Source of the DNA: Streptomyces antimycoticus | Lineage (GTDB): Bacteria; Actinomycetota; Actinomycetes; Streptomycetales; Streptomycetaceae | Length of the DNA stretch: 64,000 nucleotides | NCBI RefSeq assembly: GCF_005405925.1 | Contig: NZ_BJHV01000001.1 | Coordinates: 310,001-374,000 of the forward strand | Direction: 5' to 3' | Shown: piece by piece, positions 38,346-48,191 of the stretch | Layout: each line of letters starts with the position of its first letter | How positions within the stretch are numbered: the stretch's first letter is position 1 | Position numbers and translations under genes: made by a program | Notes under the pieces: model-generated | Databases searched by the model: none | The model's input: only the letters and a program-made list of their open reading frames with translations | What the model was told of the DNA's origin: nothing

Positions 38346-40128
38346 GGACTCTGTTGGTCGATGTGATCTGCGGTTTTGTCGATCAGGCCGCGAGGCTGAG
38401 GACGAGCTGTTCGTAGTGGGAGACTCGTGTCGTGCCCAGCGGGGGTCCGGTCCACCAGGCGTCGAGTCGGTAGAGGTTGAGTGCGGCCGCGGTCAGGACC
38501 TGGGCCAGAGAGGTCTTGGCGAGGCCGCGGTAGCGAGTATGCCGGGTGTCGGCGCGCCGCACCGCCTGCGAGATACTGCCCTCCACCCCGGCCCTGGTGT
38601 GGTACCGCTTCTTCCATTCCTCGGTCTGTTGTTCTGCCCGACGTTGTTGGAGGAGTTCGTGCTCTTCGCGCGGGAGCAGTGTCAGGACGCGGTAGGCGGC
38701 CGTGGTGCAGATGTTCTTGGCCGGGCAGGTGGTGCATCCGGCGCTGGAGAAGTCGATGTGGATGCGGGGTTCGCCGCCGATAGTGGTGTCACTCCAGCGG
38801 GTGCTGATCCGGCCCTGCGGGCAGGTCACCTGCCGGGTCTGCCAGTAGATGCGGAAGTCGGTGGCAGCGTAGCCGCTACCCTGCAGGGCCGGTCGGCCAC
38901 CGGCCTGCCTGACCGGCCCGATGACCTCGACGCCCAGTGCACGAGCCTGAAGGATGATCTTCGCGCTGGTGTAGCCGCCGTCCACGTAGTGCTCGGCAGC
39001 CCCCGCTCGGTCAAGGCATCGTGGACGGCGGCGGTGAGCTGGTGATCGTCCGTCGTGGCCGGTGTGGTGGCCGTGCACGTGATCAGGTGGGGAAGGCCGT
39101 CGTCGCAGCTCTCGGTGAGATGCGTTTTGTAGCCGTCCCAGGCGGATCCCCGCGTCACCCCGCAGCGCGCGTCCACATCGTGTGGGGAGACGATGCGTGC
39201 CGCTCCCGGAGGGCGTTGTTTGTGTCCGCGCCAGCGCACTCCGCGGGCGTCGCGCTGGTACTCCTGGGCCCACACGGTGCGCAGGAGCACGACCGCTTCG
39301 AGGCCGGCGATGTGGGCGGGGGCCGTGGGATCGTCGAGAGAATCGAGGAGTTCATAGCCGTCGCCCCCGACGTTCTCGGCGAACGCGGTGCGCTCGGCCT
39401 CGCCCTTGGGCGGCCGGTAGGAGTCAGCACGCCGCCGGTAGCGCGCGAGCCAGTCCGCGTTGACCGCGTCGGTGCCGGCCAGCCAGGCGGGAGCGGCCAC
39501 CGCCAAGGCCTCAAGGGCGCAGCGCATGGTCTCGGTGACGAACTCCAGCCGGTTCAGATCACGGATGCAGGCGATGACATGGGTGGAGTCGGTGCGGGCC
39601 CGGCCTCCGGCCCGCAGCAGGCCCCGCTTGCTGCACTGCGCGAGGATGGCGTCCAGGATCTGCTGTTCCAGGCCGTGCGCGATCAGCCGGTCGCGGAACT
39701 CGCTGAGCACCGAGAAATCGAAGCCAGGATCGGCCAGTTGGAGGCCGAGGGTGTATTTCCAGTCGATCCGGCCGCGCACCGCATCAGCGGCCTGCCGGTC
39801 GGTCAGACGCTCTGCGTACTGCAGCACGCTGACCAGCGCCAGCATCCCCGGAGACACAGACGGACCACCCCGAGGTGCGAACGCCGCCACGAACCGCTCG
39901 CTTTCAAATACCGCCCCGAACTCGTCCCTGATCCGCATGGCCAGACAACCACGCGGGAACGCAGCCCGGGCGACCCTGGCCATGGACTCAGGCACCGCAG
40001 GCGCAGGCAACGGACGCATCGACATGATCTCCACCCCCCGGCCCGGGGAAAGCGGACCCGACAACGAGCAGTGTCCACCGCACCCGAAGGTCATTTCAGG
40101 CGAACCATCACATCGACCAACAGAGTCC
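38346..40128. mobile_element. IS1182-family insertion sequence
   Basis: Ends 38346-38366 and 40108-40128 are perfect 21-base inverted repeats (outermost GGACTCTGTTGGTCGATG). TGAA flanks both sides as a direct repeat. The 1783-base element encodes one transposase on the reverse strand and separates two oppositely oriented copies of another IS. Confidence 0.85.
38383..40025 (-). pseudogene. IS1182-family transposase with one-base frameshift
   Basis: ATG 40025 opens MSMRPLPAPAVPESMARVAR. Then GGPSVSPGMLALVSVLQYAE, LTDRQAADAVRGRIDWKYTL, FDFSVLSEFRDRLIAHGLEQ and RARTDSTHVIACIRDLNRLE with a DDE aspartate; a second aspartate comes in AAEHYVDGGYTSAKIILQAR after a frame change in the C-run near 39005; then CTTCPAKNICTTAAYRVLTL and the end AALNLYRLDAWW, stopping at 38383. 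About 547 residues if the run is corrected, the usual length for the family. Confidence 0.85.
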
Positions 40129-41339
<1,211 letters not shown>

Positions 41340-41436
41340 CGGGTGACGGACGAATCGGACACCGTTGACACGTCCGCGAGTTGGGAGCACGAGGGCTCCC
41401 AGAGGGCTCCCCATCGCTCCCTGCCCAGACACGACA

Positions 41437-41475
41437 AAGGCCGCCTCCGCTACCCGCGGAAACGGCCTCCGACCT
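41437..41475 (-). terminator. Terminator downstream of the tRNA fragment
   Basis: On the reverse strand AGGCCG...CCGC...GCGG...CGGCCT forms a hairpin followed by TTTGT, directly after the tRNA 3' end, as expected for a native tRNA terminator. Confidence 0.55.
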
Positions 41476-41486
41476 GCGAAAACGCA

Positions 41487-41525
41487 CGTCAAGACGACAG
41501 GATTTGAACCTGCGACCCCTTGCCC
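41487..41525 (-). tRNA. 3' fragment of a tRNA gene (likely attachment-site half)
   Basis: Reverse-strand GGGGTCGCAGGTTCAAATCC followed by TGTCGTCTTGAC gives a T-stem/T-loop (GCAGG-TTCAAAT-CCTGT) and an acceptor-like strand. Sequence further 5' (above 41530) cannot fold into D- and anticodon arms, so only the 3' end is present. Such fragments mark attL/attR sites of integrases that recombine in tRNA 3' ends; a broken integrase lies 3.5 kb away. The isoacceptor is uncertain, with a proline-like T-arm. Confidence 0.6.
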
Positions 41526-41747
41526 CCCCAGCCCTGCGGCAATTCTCCCTCTATGTTCTATTTTAAGAGTCTCGCGGACTTGCCGCGCCGTCAAGCTCCG
41601 TACGATGCCGTACACGGAAGCGGTCAAGTGGCACATGGAGCAGCTTCAACGCGGTGCATCGCGACCCACCGCGCAACGCAACTACCCAGGTTTCGAAAAC
41701 CTATTAGACCGCTACCAGCACCCGACACCTGACCAGGGCGGATGTAA

Positions 41748-42143
41748 TATTCGGCACCCGCAGCGTTGCGGCTGGCCGAGACCCAGGATCCGGCGGTGCT
41801 GGCAAGCCTTCGCGAGCACCACCGCGCCATGACGACCGCGGTCACGGCGGACGACCCGGCTGAACTGACAGCGGCGGACATGCGGTTCCACGAGACGCTG
41901 GTGGCCTGCCTGCGCAATCAGCGCCTCGAGCGCACCAGCAGGACACTATTGGTCGAGACGCGGATGTGTCTGGCCCGGCTCGAGGGGCACTACTCGATGC
42001 CGCAGGAGGCCGTCGACGAGCACGCCGACATCGTCGGCGCGATCGAGTCGGCCGACGTCACGGCGGTGATCAAGGCCGTGGGCGACCACATGACCAACGC
42101 CGCGGAACTGCTGGACCGTCTCCATGCCCAGCGCACTGCCTAG
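41748..42143 (+). pseudogene. FCD domain of a GntR/FadR-type regulator, DNA-binding domain lost
   Basis: The frame opens after a TAA at 41745 and gives RLAETQDPAVLASLREHHRA, LTAADMRFHETLVACLRNQR, HYSMPQEAVDEHADIVGAIE and AVIKAVGDHMTNAAELLDRL, the all-helical FCD ligand domain with its Asp/His metal positions. The winged helix that should precede it is absent, replaced by the sequence adjoining the tRNA fragment. It may be a scar of integration or deletion. Confidence 0.7.
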
Positions 42144-42222
42144 GGCCGGGAGCACTACCGCTGCCACCACCCGGAGATCGCCGCGGCATCGGGGTGAGGT
42201 CACCGGACGATATGAGCGGCCA

Positions 42223-43128
42223 TCACAGGTCGTTCCACTCCCCTGCGGCCCGCTGGAGGTGGTCGCGCAGCACCGTGAGGGCCGGGTTGGCGGGGGCCCC
42301 GCGCCGGGTGGCCAGATAGAGCGTGTTGAGTGGCGCTATCTCGGGCTGGTGCAGTTGCACAACATCCCCTGCGGCGAGGGCCGGGTCGGCGATGTAGCGC
42401 GGCAGGACGGAGATACCGGCTCCCGCGGCCACGGCGGCCAGGACGGCTCGCAGATCGGACACGATCATCGCGACGGGGTTGGGCGGTCGGCGACCGAACT
42501 CGGTGCGCCAATAACGGCGCACGATGGGCAGCTCCTCGGCGTACCCGATCATGGGGATATGTGCCAGCGCCTCCACCGGATCTGCCTTGAGCCGCTCCGG
42601 GTCCACGGTGTGAGCCACCGCGGGAGGCGCGACAAGCACGAATACCTCGTCGATCAGAGGGACCGCCAGCAGCGCCTCACGGGTGGGGCGCACCGACGAG
42701 ACGACGAGGTCGAGCCGACCGGAGACCAGCAGTGACAACAGGTCGTCGGCCAGCCCCAGCGTCGCGTGGACACACAGTCCCCGGCGGGTCAGTGGACTCA
42801 GCGCGGGCAGGACCCGCAAGCTCATCACCTCGGCCGCCCCTCCGACTCTCACCGTGCCCCGCAGCGCGGGCGGGGCGTCGGTGGAGTCCAGGGCGCCGCG
42901 AAGCTCGTCCACATGGAGGCCGACGCGGGACGCGAGAGCGGCTGCCCGCTGTGTGGGAGCGACCCCCTTGGGAGAGCGCACGAACAGCGGTTCGCCGATC
43001 TGCTGCTCCAGGCGCGCGAGCTGTCCGGTGACCGCGGGTTGCGTCACACCGAGGCGTTGCGCCGCCGCGGACAGCGATCCGGTCCGATAGATCTCCAGAA
43101 ACGTCAACAACAGATCGAGGTTCGGCAC
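42223..43128 (-). CDS. LysR-family transcriptional regulator
   Basis: 301 residues from GTG 43128 (reads PNLDLLLTFLEIYRTGS), the homologous start; the frame is open to 43296. Helix-turn-helix GSLSAAAQRLGVTQPAVTGQ LARLEQQIG at about 15-45, then the two-lobed effector domain (LRVLPALSPLTRRGLCVHAT, DLVVSSVRPTREALLAVPLI, VSDLRAVLAAVAAGAGISVL). It probably controls the SnoaL/propeller/VOC genes that follow on the same strand upstream of it. Confidence 0.92.
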   Translation of the reverse strand: MPNLDLLLTFLEIYRTGSLSAAAQRLGVTQPAVTGQLARLEQQIGEPLFVRSPKGVAPTQRAAALASRVGLHVDELRGALDSTDAPPALRGTVRVGGAAEVMSLRVLPALSPLTRRGLCVHATLGLADDLLSLLVSGRLDLVVSSVRPTREALLAVPLIDEVFVLVAPPAVAHTVDPERLKADPVEALAHIPMIGYAEELPIVRRYWRTEFGRRPPNPVAMIVSDLRAVLAAVAAGAGISVLPRYIADPALAAGDVVQLHQPEIAPLNTLYLATRRGAPANPALTVLRDHLQRAAGEWNDL

Positions 43129-43156
43129 GCGAGCGCACTTCTCTAAGAGCGTTGTG

Positions 43157-43510
43157 TCAGGGGGCGGTGCTGGGGAGCAGGGTGTAGCGCACGGTCTGGG
43201 CGTGGATGAGGCCGTCGCGGAAGACGAAGGTGTCCACGCCGTCGTCCACATGGGTGGTGTCGGCGGTGGCGGCCCATTCCAGGAACAGGACGTCATCGGC
43301 GAACTTCGGGTTCTTGGGCTCCCATTGGGCGTTCGGGAGGTCGGTGAGGACCGCCCCGATGCCCTGCTTCACTCCGTCGCGGCCACGCAGGATCCCGGAT
43401 GGAGTGATGAACACGGCGTCCGGGGCGAAATTGGCGGCGATGGCGTCGAGGTCCCCGGAGCTCAATGCGCTGACATGAGCCTGAAACGTCTCTTCGGGGG
43501 TGCGTTCCAT
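43157..43510 (-). CDS. SnoaL-like/NTF2-fold small protein
   Basis: 117 residues. Pattern of the SgcJ/EcaC and SnoaL-like group: FQAHVSALSSGDLDAIAANF APDAVFITPSGILRGRDGVK, then FADDVLFLEWAATADTTHVD DGVDTFVFRDGLI. Members are small ketosteroid-isomerase-like enzymes or binding proteins. Same strand as and just ahead of the LysR gene. Confidence 0.85.
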   Translation of the reverse strand: MERTPEETFQAHVSALSSGDLDAIAANFAPDAVFITPSGILRGRDGVKQGIGAVLTDLPNAQWEPKNPKFADDVLFLEWAATADTTHVDDGVDTFVFRDGLIHAQTVRYTLLPSTAP

Positions 43511-43559
43511 CTCGTGCGGATCCTTTCATCGGCGGGACAACTGTGCCACGGTCTCCGGC

Positions 43560-44579
43560 TCATACCAGGTAGGCGATGCCGTGGGCTCCTTGGTCACCGG
43601 GGTCGATGCCCAGCTCCCGTTCGACCGTGCCGGTGTTGAGGTCGATCACGTGGAGAGTGCCCGCGTACAGGTTGGCGACGAAGGCACGGGCGCCGTCCGG
43701 CGTGGTGCGGATGGTGATGGGGACCTTTCCGACCGGCGCGTCGAAGTGGTGCTCGAGGCCCCCTGATCCGTGGACGGACAGCTGCCCGTCCACGGACTTT
43801 CCTTCGGCGTCCGTGGCCACGAGACCGACCAGGACGCGGCCGTCCGCGGCCACGTGGACCGGGCAGCCGGGCGCCTTCAGCGAAACCTGGCGGACCACTT
43901 CGTCGGAGCCGGTGTCGATCACCATCAGCGCTGCCGGGGGCCGGCCGGCGGGACCGCCGTCGTAGTGGAGGGCCATGCCCGCGACGTAGGCGTGGACACC
44001 GTCCGGGGAGACCGCAACCTCTTCGGTCCCGTAAGGGGCGGGGATGCGTCCGGCGAGTTCGCCCCGGGTGAGGTCGAGGACGGAAATGAAGGGGTCTGCC
44101 TTGCTGGTGGCATAGCCTTTACGTCCGTCGGGAGTGATGGCGAACCAGTGAGGTCGGTGTGCACCGACCTCGATGCGGCCAACTGGCCTGCGACTGGCCG
44201 TGTCGAGCACGACGACCGCTCCCCCGCCGGCCGGGCCGACCTCGACGGTCACGTAGAGCAGTCCGCGGCCGGCGTCGAGGGCGAGGCCGTGCGGCGCTTC
44301 CTCGGGAGCGAGCGGGAGGACGTCGACGAGTTCGCGGCGGAACGGGTCGACGATCGAGATCTCGTGCGCCTTCTCGCCGGGGTCGGTGTAGACACCGGAG
44401 CGGTAGGTGTGCGAGACGTACAGCAGGTCTGCCGTGTGGTCGACGGCGATCTCGTGGGGCTGGGCGGCTACCGGGAGGACACCGAGAGGCTCATAGTTCA
44501 GACCGTCGAAGAAGCGGATCGCCTCGCCGGTGGAGGTGACCACGGCCAGAACCGGTCGCCGAGCCGGGGTCTGGTTCAC
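43560..44579 (-). CDS. YncE-like beta-propeller protein
   Basis: 339 residues without a signal peptide. Repeated blades with VVTSTGEAIRFFDGLNYEPL, HEIAVDHTADLLYVSHTYRS, HGLALDAGRGLLYVTVEVGP, HWFAITPDGRKGYATSKADP, EVAVSPDGVHAYVAGMALHY and TIRTTPDGARAFVANLYAGT, typical seven-bladed WD/YVTN propellers. Function is open: a lactonase-like enzyme or scaffold is possible. Its start codon overlaps the stop of the VOC gene upstream, so they are co-translated. Confidence 0.88.
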   Translation of the reverse strand: MNQTPARRPVLAVVTSTGEAIRFFDGLNYEPLGVLPVAAQPHEIAVDHTADLLYVSHTYRSGVYTDPGEKAHEISIVDPFRRELVDVLPLAPEEAPHGLALDAGRGLLYVTVEVGPAGGGAVVVLDTASRRPVGRIEVGAHRPHWFAITPDGRKGYATSKADPFISVLDLTRGELAGRIPAPYGTEEVAVSPDGVHAYVAGMALHYDGGPAGRPPAALMVIDTGSDEVVRQVSLKAPGCPVHVAADGRVLVGLVATDAEGKSVDGQLSVHGSGGLEHHFDAPVGKVPITIRTTPDGARAFVANLYAGTLHVIDLNTGTVERELGIDPGDQGAHGIAYLV

Positions 44580-45061
44580 CGCCGGTCTCCGTTCGTGGTC
44601 TCGCGGTCGATGAACTCGATGACCTCGTCGTTGGGCCCGTAGACGAACGCCACCTGGAGTGTCATCGGATCGTCCCCGGCGGTGGTGATCTTCTTCGGGG
44701 CTGCCAGCGGGCGCGCGCCGGCGGCGACCGCCCGGTCGAAGAGGCCGACGACGTCATCGGTACGGATGGCGAAGTGCACCAGAGCGGCCACGCGGCTGCG
44801 TTCGTCATCGTCATGGCGTCGCGCGGGGTCGAGCCCTTGTGGCGAGCCGCCCGGCGGGGTCGAAGCGGCATCGAAGAGTTCGATGAGCCGGTCGTCACCG
44901 GCGTCGAGGAAGACGGCACGGTGCACTCCGCCGCCCGGGACGCTCCATTCGCGAACGAAGCGGAATCCCAGGGCGCGGGTGTAGAAGTCCACCGAGGCGT
45001 CGATGTCGTAGACATGCACGGCGACGTGGTCGAGACCACGGTTCGAGACGGGGCTGGTCAT
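44576..45061 (-). CDS. VOC-superfamily protein (glyoxalase-like)
   Basis: 161 residues from ATG 45061 (MTSPVSNRGLDHVAVHVYDI). LDHVAVHVYDIDASVDFYTR ALGFRFVREW supplies the first His ligand, VHRAVFLDAGDDRLIELFDA the first Glu, and VAALVHFAIRTDDVVGLFDR with VYGPNDEVIEFIDRE the second half's ligands, so a metal centre is intact. Lactoylglutathione lyase or a related ring-cleavage/isomerase role is possible. Coupled to the propeller gene. Confidence 0.88.
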   Translation of the reverse strand: MTSPVSNRGLDHVAVHVYDIDASVDFYTRALGFRFVREWSVPGGGVHRAVFLDAGDDRLIELFDAASTPPGGSPQGLDPARRHDDDERSRVAALVHFAIRTDDVVGLFDRAVAAGARPLAAPKKITTAGDDPMTLQVAFVYGPNDEVIEFIDRETTNGDRR

Positions 45062-45241
45062 ATGTGTTCCTTGCGTGATGCGCGGCTGGGGGGCCGGTAG
45101 GAGCCCACCGGCTCCTACCCTCCGCGGCCCGCGGACGGCCGAGGTGCGCGTGCGGTGCTCGCGGGCCGCGCGTCGGGGGCGGCACGGCATGTCCGGGCGA
45201 CAGCATCGCCGAGTGCCCGGACATAGGGGACGGGCGGTGGC

Positions 45242-45946
45242 TTACCGAGCGGCCAGGGCTTCCAGCGTCTTGCGGGCCGTGGCCACGCTGGACTGCGGGT
45301 TCTGGCCAGTGATCAGGTTGGCGTCCTGGATGACGGTGCTGCTCCACGGGGCGCCGGGCGTGACATGCGCACCACGCTCGCGCAGGCGGCCCTCGACGGA
45401 GAAGGGGATGTTGTCGCCCAGGCCGCCCTGGCGCTCTTCCTCATCCGAGAAGGCGGTCAGCTCGCGGTCGGCGAAGGTGAAACCGCCGTCCGGCGTCTTC
45501 GCGCTCAGCAGCGCGCCGACTCCATGGCACAGAGCGACGACGATCTTGCCTTGGGCAACCGCCTCGTTGAGCAGACGGCCGAGGTCGCCGTCGTCTACCA
45601 GGTCCCCCATGGGGCCGTGGCCGCCGGGAATGTAGATCGCGTCGTAGTCGGTCGCCCGCACCTCGGCCAGGGCGAGCGGCGCGGCCAACCGATCGGCGAT
45701 GCCGTCGAGGTAGACGCGGAACTTCCGCGCGTCCTCCTCGCTCACACCGCCGCGCTCGTCGAGGCTGAGGACATCGACCGTGGGGCGTACCCCGCCCGGG
45801 GTGGCCAGATCGACGTCCCCGCCATCGGCGACGAGCACCTCGTGGGAGGCGGCGACCTCCTCCGCCCAGTAACCGGTGGGGTGGATCGAGCCGTCCGCCA
45901 TCTTCAGGCTGTTCGCACCGGAGATGACCATCAGAATCTTCGACAT
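45242..45946 (-). CDS. DJ-1/PfpI-family (glyoxalase III/Hsp31-like) protein
   Basis: 234 residues from ATG 45946 (MSKILMVISGANSLKMADGS). The HPTGYWAEEVAASHEVLVAD segment and IYIPGGHGPMGDLVDD precede the nucleophile elbow VVALCHGVGALLSAK with its cysteine; NIPFSVEGRLRERGAHVTPG follows, as in Hsp31-like glyoxalase/deglycase proteins. Next to two VOC genes, it suggests a reactive-carbonyl theme for this group. The frame is open upstream to 46036, but homology begins at 45946. Confidence 0.9.
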   Translation of the reverse strand: MSKILMVISGANSLKMADGSIHPTGYWAEEVAASHEVLVADGGDVDLATPGGVRPTVDVLSLDERGGVSEEDARKFRVYLDGIADRLAAPLALAEVRATDYDAIYIPGGHGPMGDLVDDGDLGRLLNEAVAQGKIVVALCHGVGALLSAKTPDGGFTFADRELTAFSDEEERQGGLGDNIPFSVEGRLRERGAHVTPGAPWSSTVIQDANLITGQNPQSSVATARKTLEALAAR

Positions 45947-46329
45947 CGAAATGCCCGCTCTTCTCGCTTGAAGGGGTTGCGGCGTTGCACACCGCCGATG
46001 CCGCAGTCGTTTCACCCGCGGCTTCGGGAACGACACCAGCCTCCATCACACATCGTCCGCATGTCTCCCGCGGCCCATAAGATTATTTATAGCGGTATTC
46101 GATCCAGCGACGAACCGCGATACGCCGGGTATTCCCGATGGACCGGGGCGGCGCCTACGGGAACAATTTCCCTTTCTTCGCGCATGCCCTATGCCCCGGC
46201 TGACCCAGCCCGCCGTCATCGGCCGATCGGCCCGCCCCGAAGGGCAGTTGGCTGAGCAGCTGTTCGTCTGGGCCACCGAGCATATTGTGCTCCTCCACCG
46301 CGTCTGAGGGGCCGGGCACGCGGGAAGAC
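45947..46329. other. Low-GC intergenic region
   Basis: Contains an AT-rich stretch (46077-46095, AAGATTATTTATAGCGG) unusual for this genome, which may be the promoter region of the DJ-1 operon or a recombination scar. I see no gene supported by codon bias. Confidence 0.4.
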
Positions 46330-46668
46330 GGAGTGCACGGTCCGATGCCGTCCCGAGTGCCCGGGCCGGGAGGCGGCAGCGTGGCGGCGTGCGAGAAGGC
46401 CACTGTGCCAGCGCAGCACCGTGTCCGGACGCACCAGCAACCGCACCCCGCGGAGCACGTCCATGGGGAGCCGGTGCAGCAGCGCCGCCAGAAAGGCCCG
46501 GTCGCTCGGGGTGAACCGCACCCGTTCCTCGCCGAGTTGGCGTTCCAGCACCATGCTCTGGTGGCGCGAGGCGAGTATCTCGACAGCTTTGTCTCGATCG
46601 CCCATCAGTAGCAGGCGCAGCACGGCGAACGCATTCGTCACGCCCAAGTAGGCCAGTCGCGCCAGCAC
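46330..46668 (-). pseudogene. N-terminal fragment of an integrase-core transposase
   Basis: ATG 46668 opens MLARLAYLGVTNAFAVLRLL LMGDRDKAVEILASRHQSMV LERQLGEERVRFTPSDRAFL AALLHRLPMD, then RPDTVLRWHSGLLARRHAAA SRPG. The layout parallels the N-terminus of the transposase at 40150 with low identity, hence a different IS. The DDE core is missing; coding breaks down near 46330. Confidence 0.65.
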
Positions 46669-46818
46669 AGTCGATCACATTGCCGCCGCGAGCGCCGGCC
46701 TCGCGAGAGCGCCCGCTCGGGCGACTACTCCGGTCGACCTCCCGCACACCGCGCAACCGCCTCAATGGTGTTCCTCCTGCAGTGCGGTCGTGCGTGTGTT
46801 GTGTGTGAGCCGTCGGCG

Positions 46819-47115
46819 TTATGCTGCGGAGTTCGGGGGAAGGACTCGGGCGAGCCAGTCGGTGCGGGTCCGGCGGGCCGTGGTCGAGATCTGCGCCTGC
46901 GGGTACAGCGCGTCGAATCCGTGGAAGCCGCCCGCCCAGACGTGGAGTTAGTTCGGCCTGGCCGCCGGCCGCCCAGATGCGGGTGGCGTAGTCGGCGTCC
47001 TCGTCGCGGAAGACTTCGGCGGAGCCGGTGTCGATGTAGGTGGTGGGCAGATCCGAGAGGTCGTCGGCCAGCGCGGGTGAGGCGTACACGGGTACCTCGT
47101 CGTGGGTGAGGAGAC
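46819..47115 (-). pseudogene. C-terminal remnant of an acetylhydrolase-type esterase
   Basis: LLTHDEVPVYASPALADDLS DLPTTYIDTGSAEVFRDEDA DYATRIWAAGGQAEL, then after a break near 46950 HVWAGGFHGFDALYPQAQIS to the stop at 46819. The pieces contain the catalytic Asp region (DEDADYA) and His (GGFHGFD) of alpha/beta hydrolase-3/HSL esterases; the HGGG and GDSAG parts are gone. Confidence 0.65.
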
Positions 47116-47309
47116 ATCGGCCGCACCGATCCCTTGGACAACGTCCACCGGACCAGCTGATCGCCGCTGCACCACGGTCGGCCGGCGACCGCACAAAGAT
47201 CTCCCGGCTTGATCGGCTCGTGGCACATTCACGAAGACAAGCAGGCCGCATAGGGTGACACGGTTTCCGGCACCGAGGGGGTGCCGGGCCGCCCGTCGTT
47301 CGGGGGGTG

Positions 47310-48191
47310 TTACTTCACCGCGCCCGCCATCACGCCCGCCACGAACTGCCGCTGGAAGGCGAAGAAGACCGCCAGCGGGATGAGCATCGAGACGAAGGCG
47401 CCCGGGCCGAGGATGTCGATGTTGTTGCCGAACTGCCGGACCTGCTGCTGCAGGGCGACCGTGATCGGCGGGTTGCCGCTGTCCGCGAAGATCAGGGCGA
47501 CCAGCATGTCGTTCCAGACCCACAGGAACTGGAAGATGCCCAGCGAGGCGATGGCCGGACCGCCCAGCGGCATCACGACGCGCAGGAACAGGCGCAGTTC
47601 GCCCGCGCCGTCCAGGCGGGCCGCCTCCAGTAGTTCCCGGGGGATCTCGGCGAAGAAGTTCCGCAGCAGGAAGATCGCGAAGGGGAGGCCGAAGGCGGTG
47701 TGGAAGAGGACCACGCCCGTGGTGGTCTGGAAGATGCCGATCTCGCCGAAGAGCTTGGCCACCGGGATCAGCGCGACCTGGACCGGGACGACCAGCAGGC
47801 CGACCACGATGAGGAACCACCAGTCGCGGCCGGGGAAGTCCATCCAGGCGAAGGCGTAACCGGCCAGGGCGCCGATCACCACGACCAGCAGCGTCGCCGG
47901 GACGGTGATCGCGAGCGTGGTCCACAGCGAGTCGGTGATCTGCTGATTGCCGAGGATCTCGTCATAGCCGCTGAAGGTGAGCTGTCCGGGGTCGGTGAAG
48001 ACCTTCCACCAGCCCGAGAGGTCCACCTCGGCCGGGTCCCGCAGGGAGGACAGCAGCAGTCCGGCGGTCGGCATCAGCCACAGCAGGCCGATCAGGAGGA
48101 GGACGACCCGCATCACCCCGCCGCCGGCGCGGGCCGCGATCCGCGCGACCAGGGACTGCTTCGCCTGTACGACCGTGTCCGCGCTGGTCAT
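47310..48191 (-). CDS. Sugar ABC transporter permease (MalG type)
   Basis: 293 residues from ATG 48191, overlapping the partner permease stop. Six hydrophobic helices; the EAA loop ELLEAARLDGAGELRLFLRV VMPL is the contact site for the ATPase. IFLLRNFFAEIPRE and VWNDMLVALIFA are typical of CUT1 permeases. Third gene of the binding-protein/permease/permease operon. No ATPase gene is present, as in Streptomyces systems served by the shared MsiK ATPase (established for other CUT1 importers). Confidence 0.93.
   Translation of the reverse strand: MTSADTVVQAKQSLVARIAARAGGGVMRVVLLLIGLLWLMPTAGLLLSSLRDPAEVDLSGWWKVFTDPGQLTFSGYDEILGNQQITDSLWTTLAITVPATLLVVVIGALAGYAFAWMDFPGRDWWFLIVVGLLVVPVQVALIPVAKLFGEIGIFQTTTGVVLFHTAFGLPFAIFLLRNFFAEIPRELLEAARLDGAGELRLFLRVVMPLGGPAIASLGIFQFLWVWNDMLVALIFADSGNPPITVALQQQVRQFGNNIDILGPGAFVSMLIPLAVFFAFQRQFVAGVMAGAVK

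Noticed and set aside
41381..41566. Small ORF containing RRQDLNLRPLAP
   Set aside because: This peptide is a well-known artefact of translating the complement of a tRNA 3' end; I annotated the tRNA fragment instead.
41600..41745. Integrase-like peptide before the FCD fragment
   Set aside because: MPYTEAVKWHMEQLQRGA looks protein-like, but it is short, ends at a TAA and matches nothing I can name.
47116..47270. Reverse-strand frame starting MCHEPIKPGDLCAVAGRP
   Set aside because: It could be a tiny gene, but coding bias ends after about 40 codons and no partner or ribosome site supports it.
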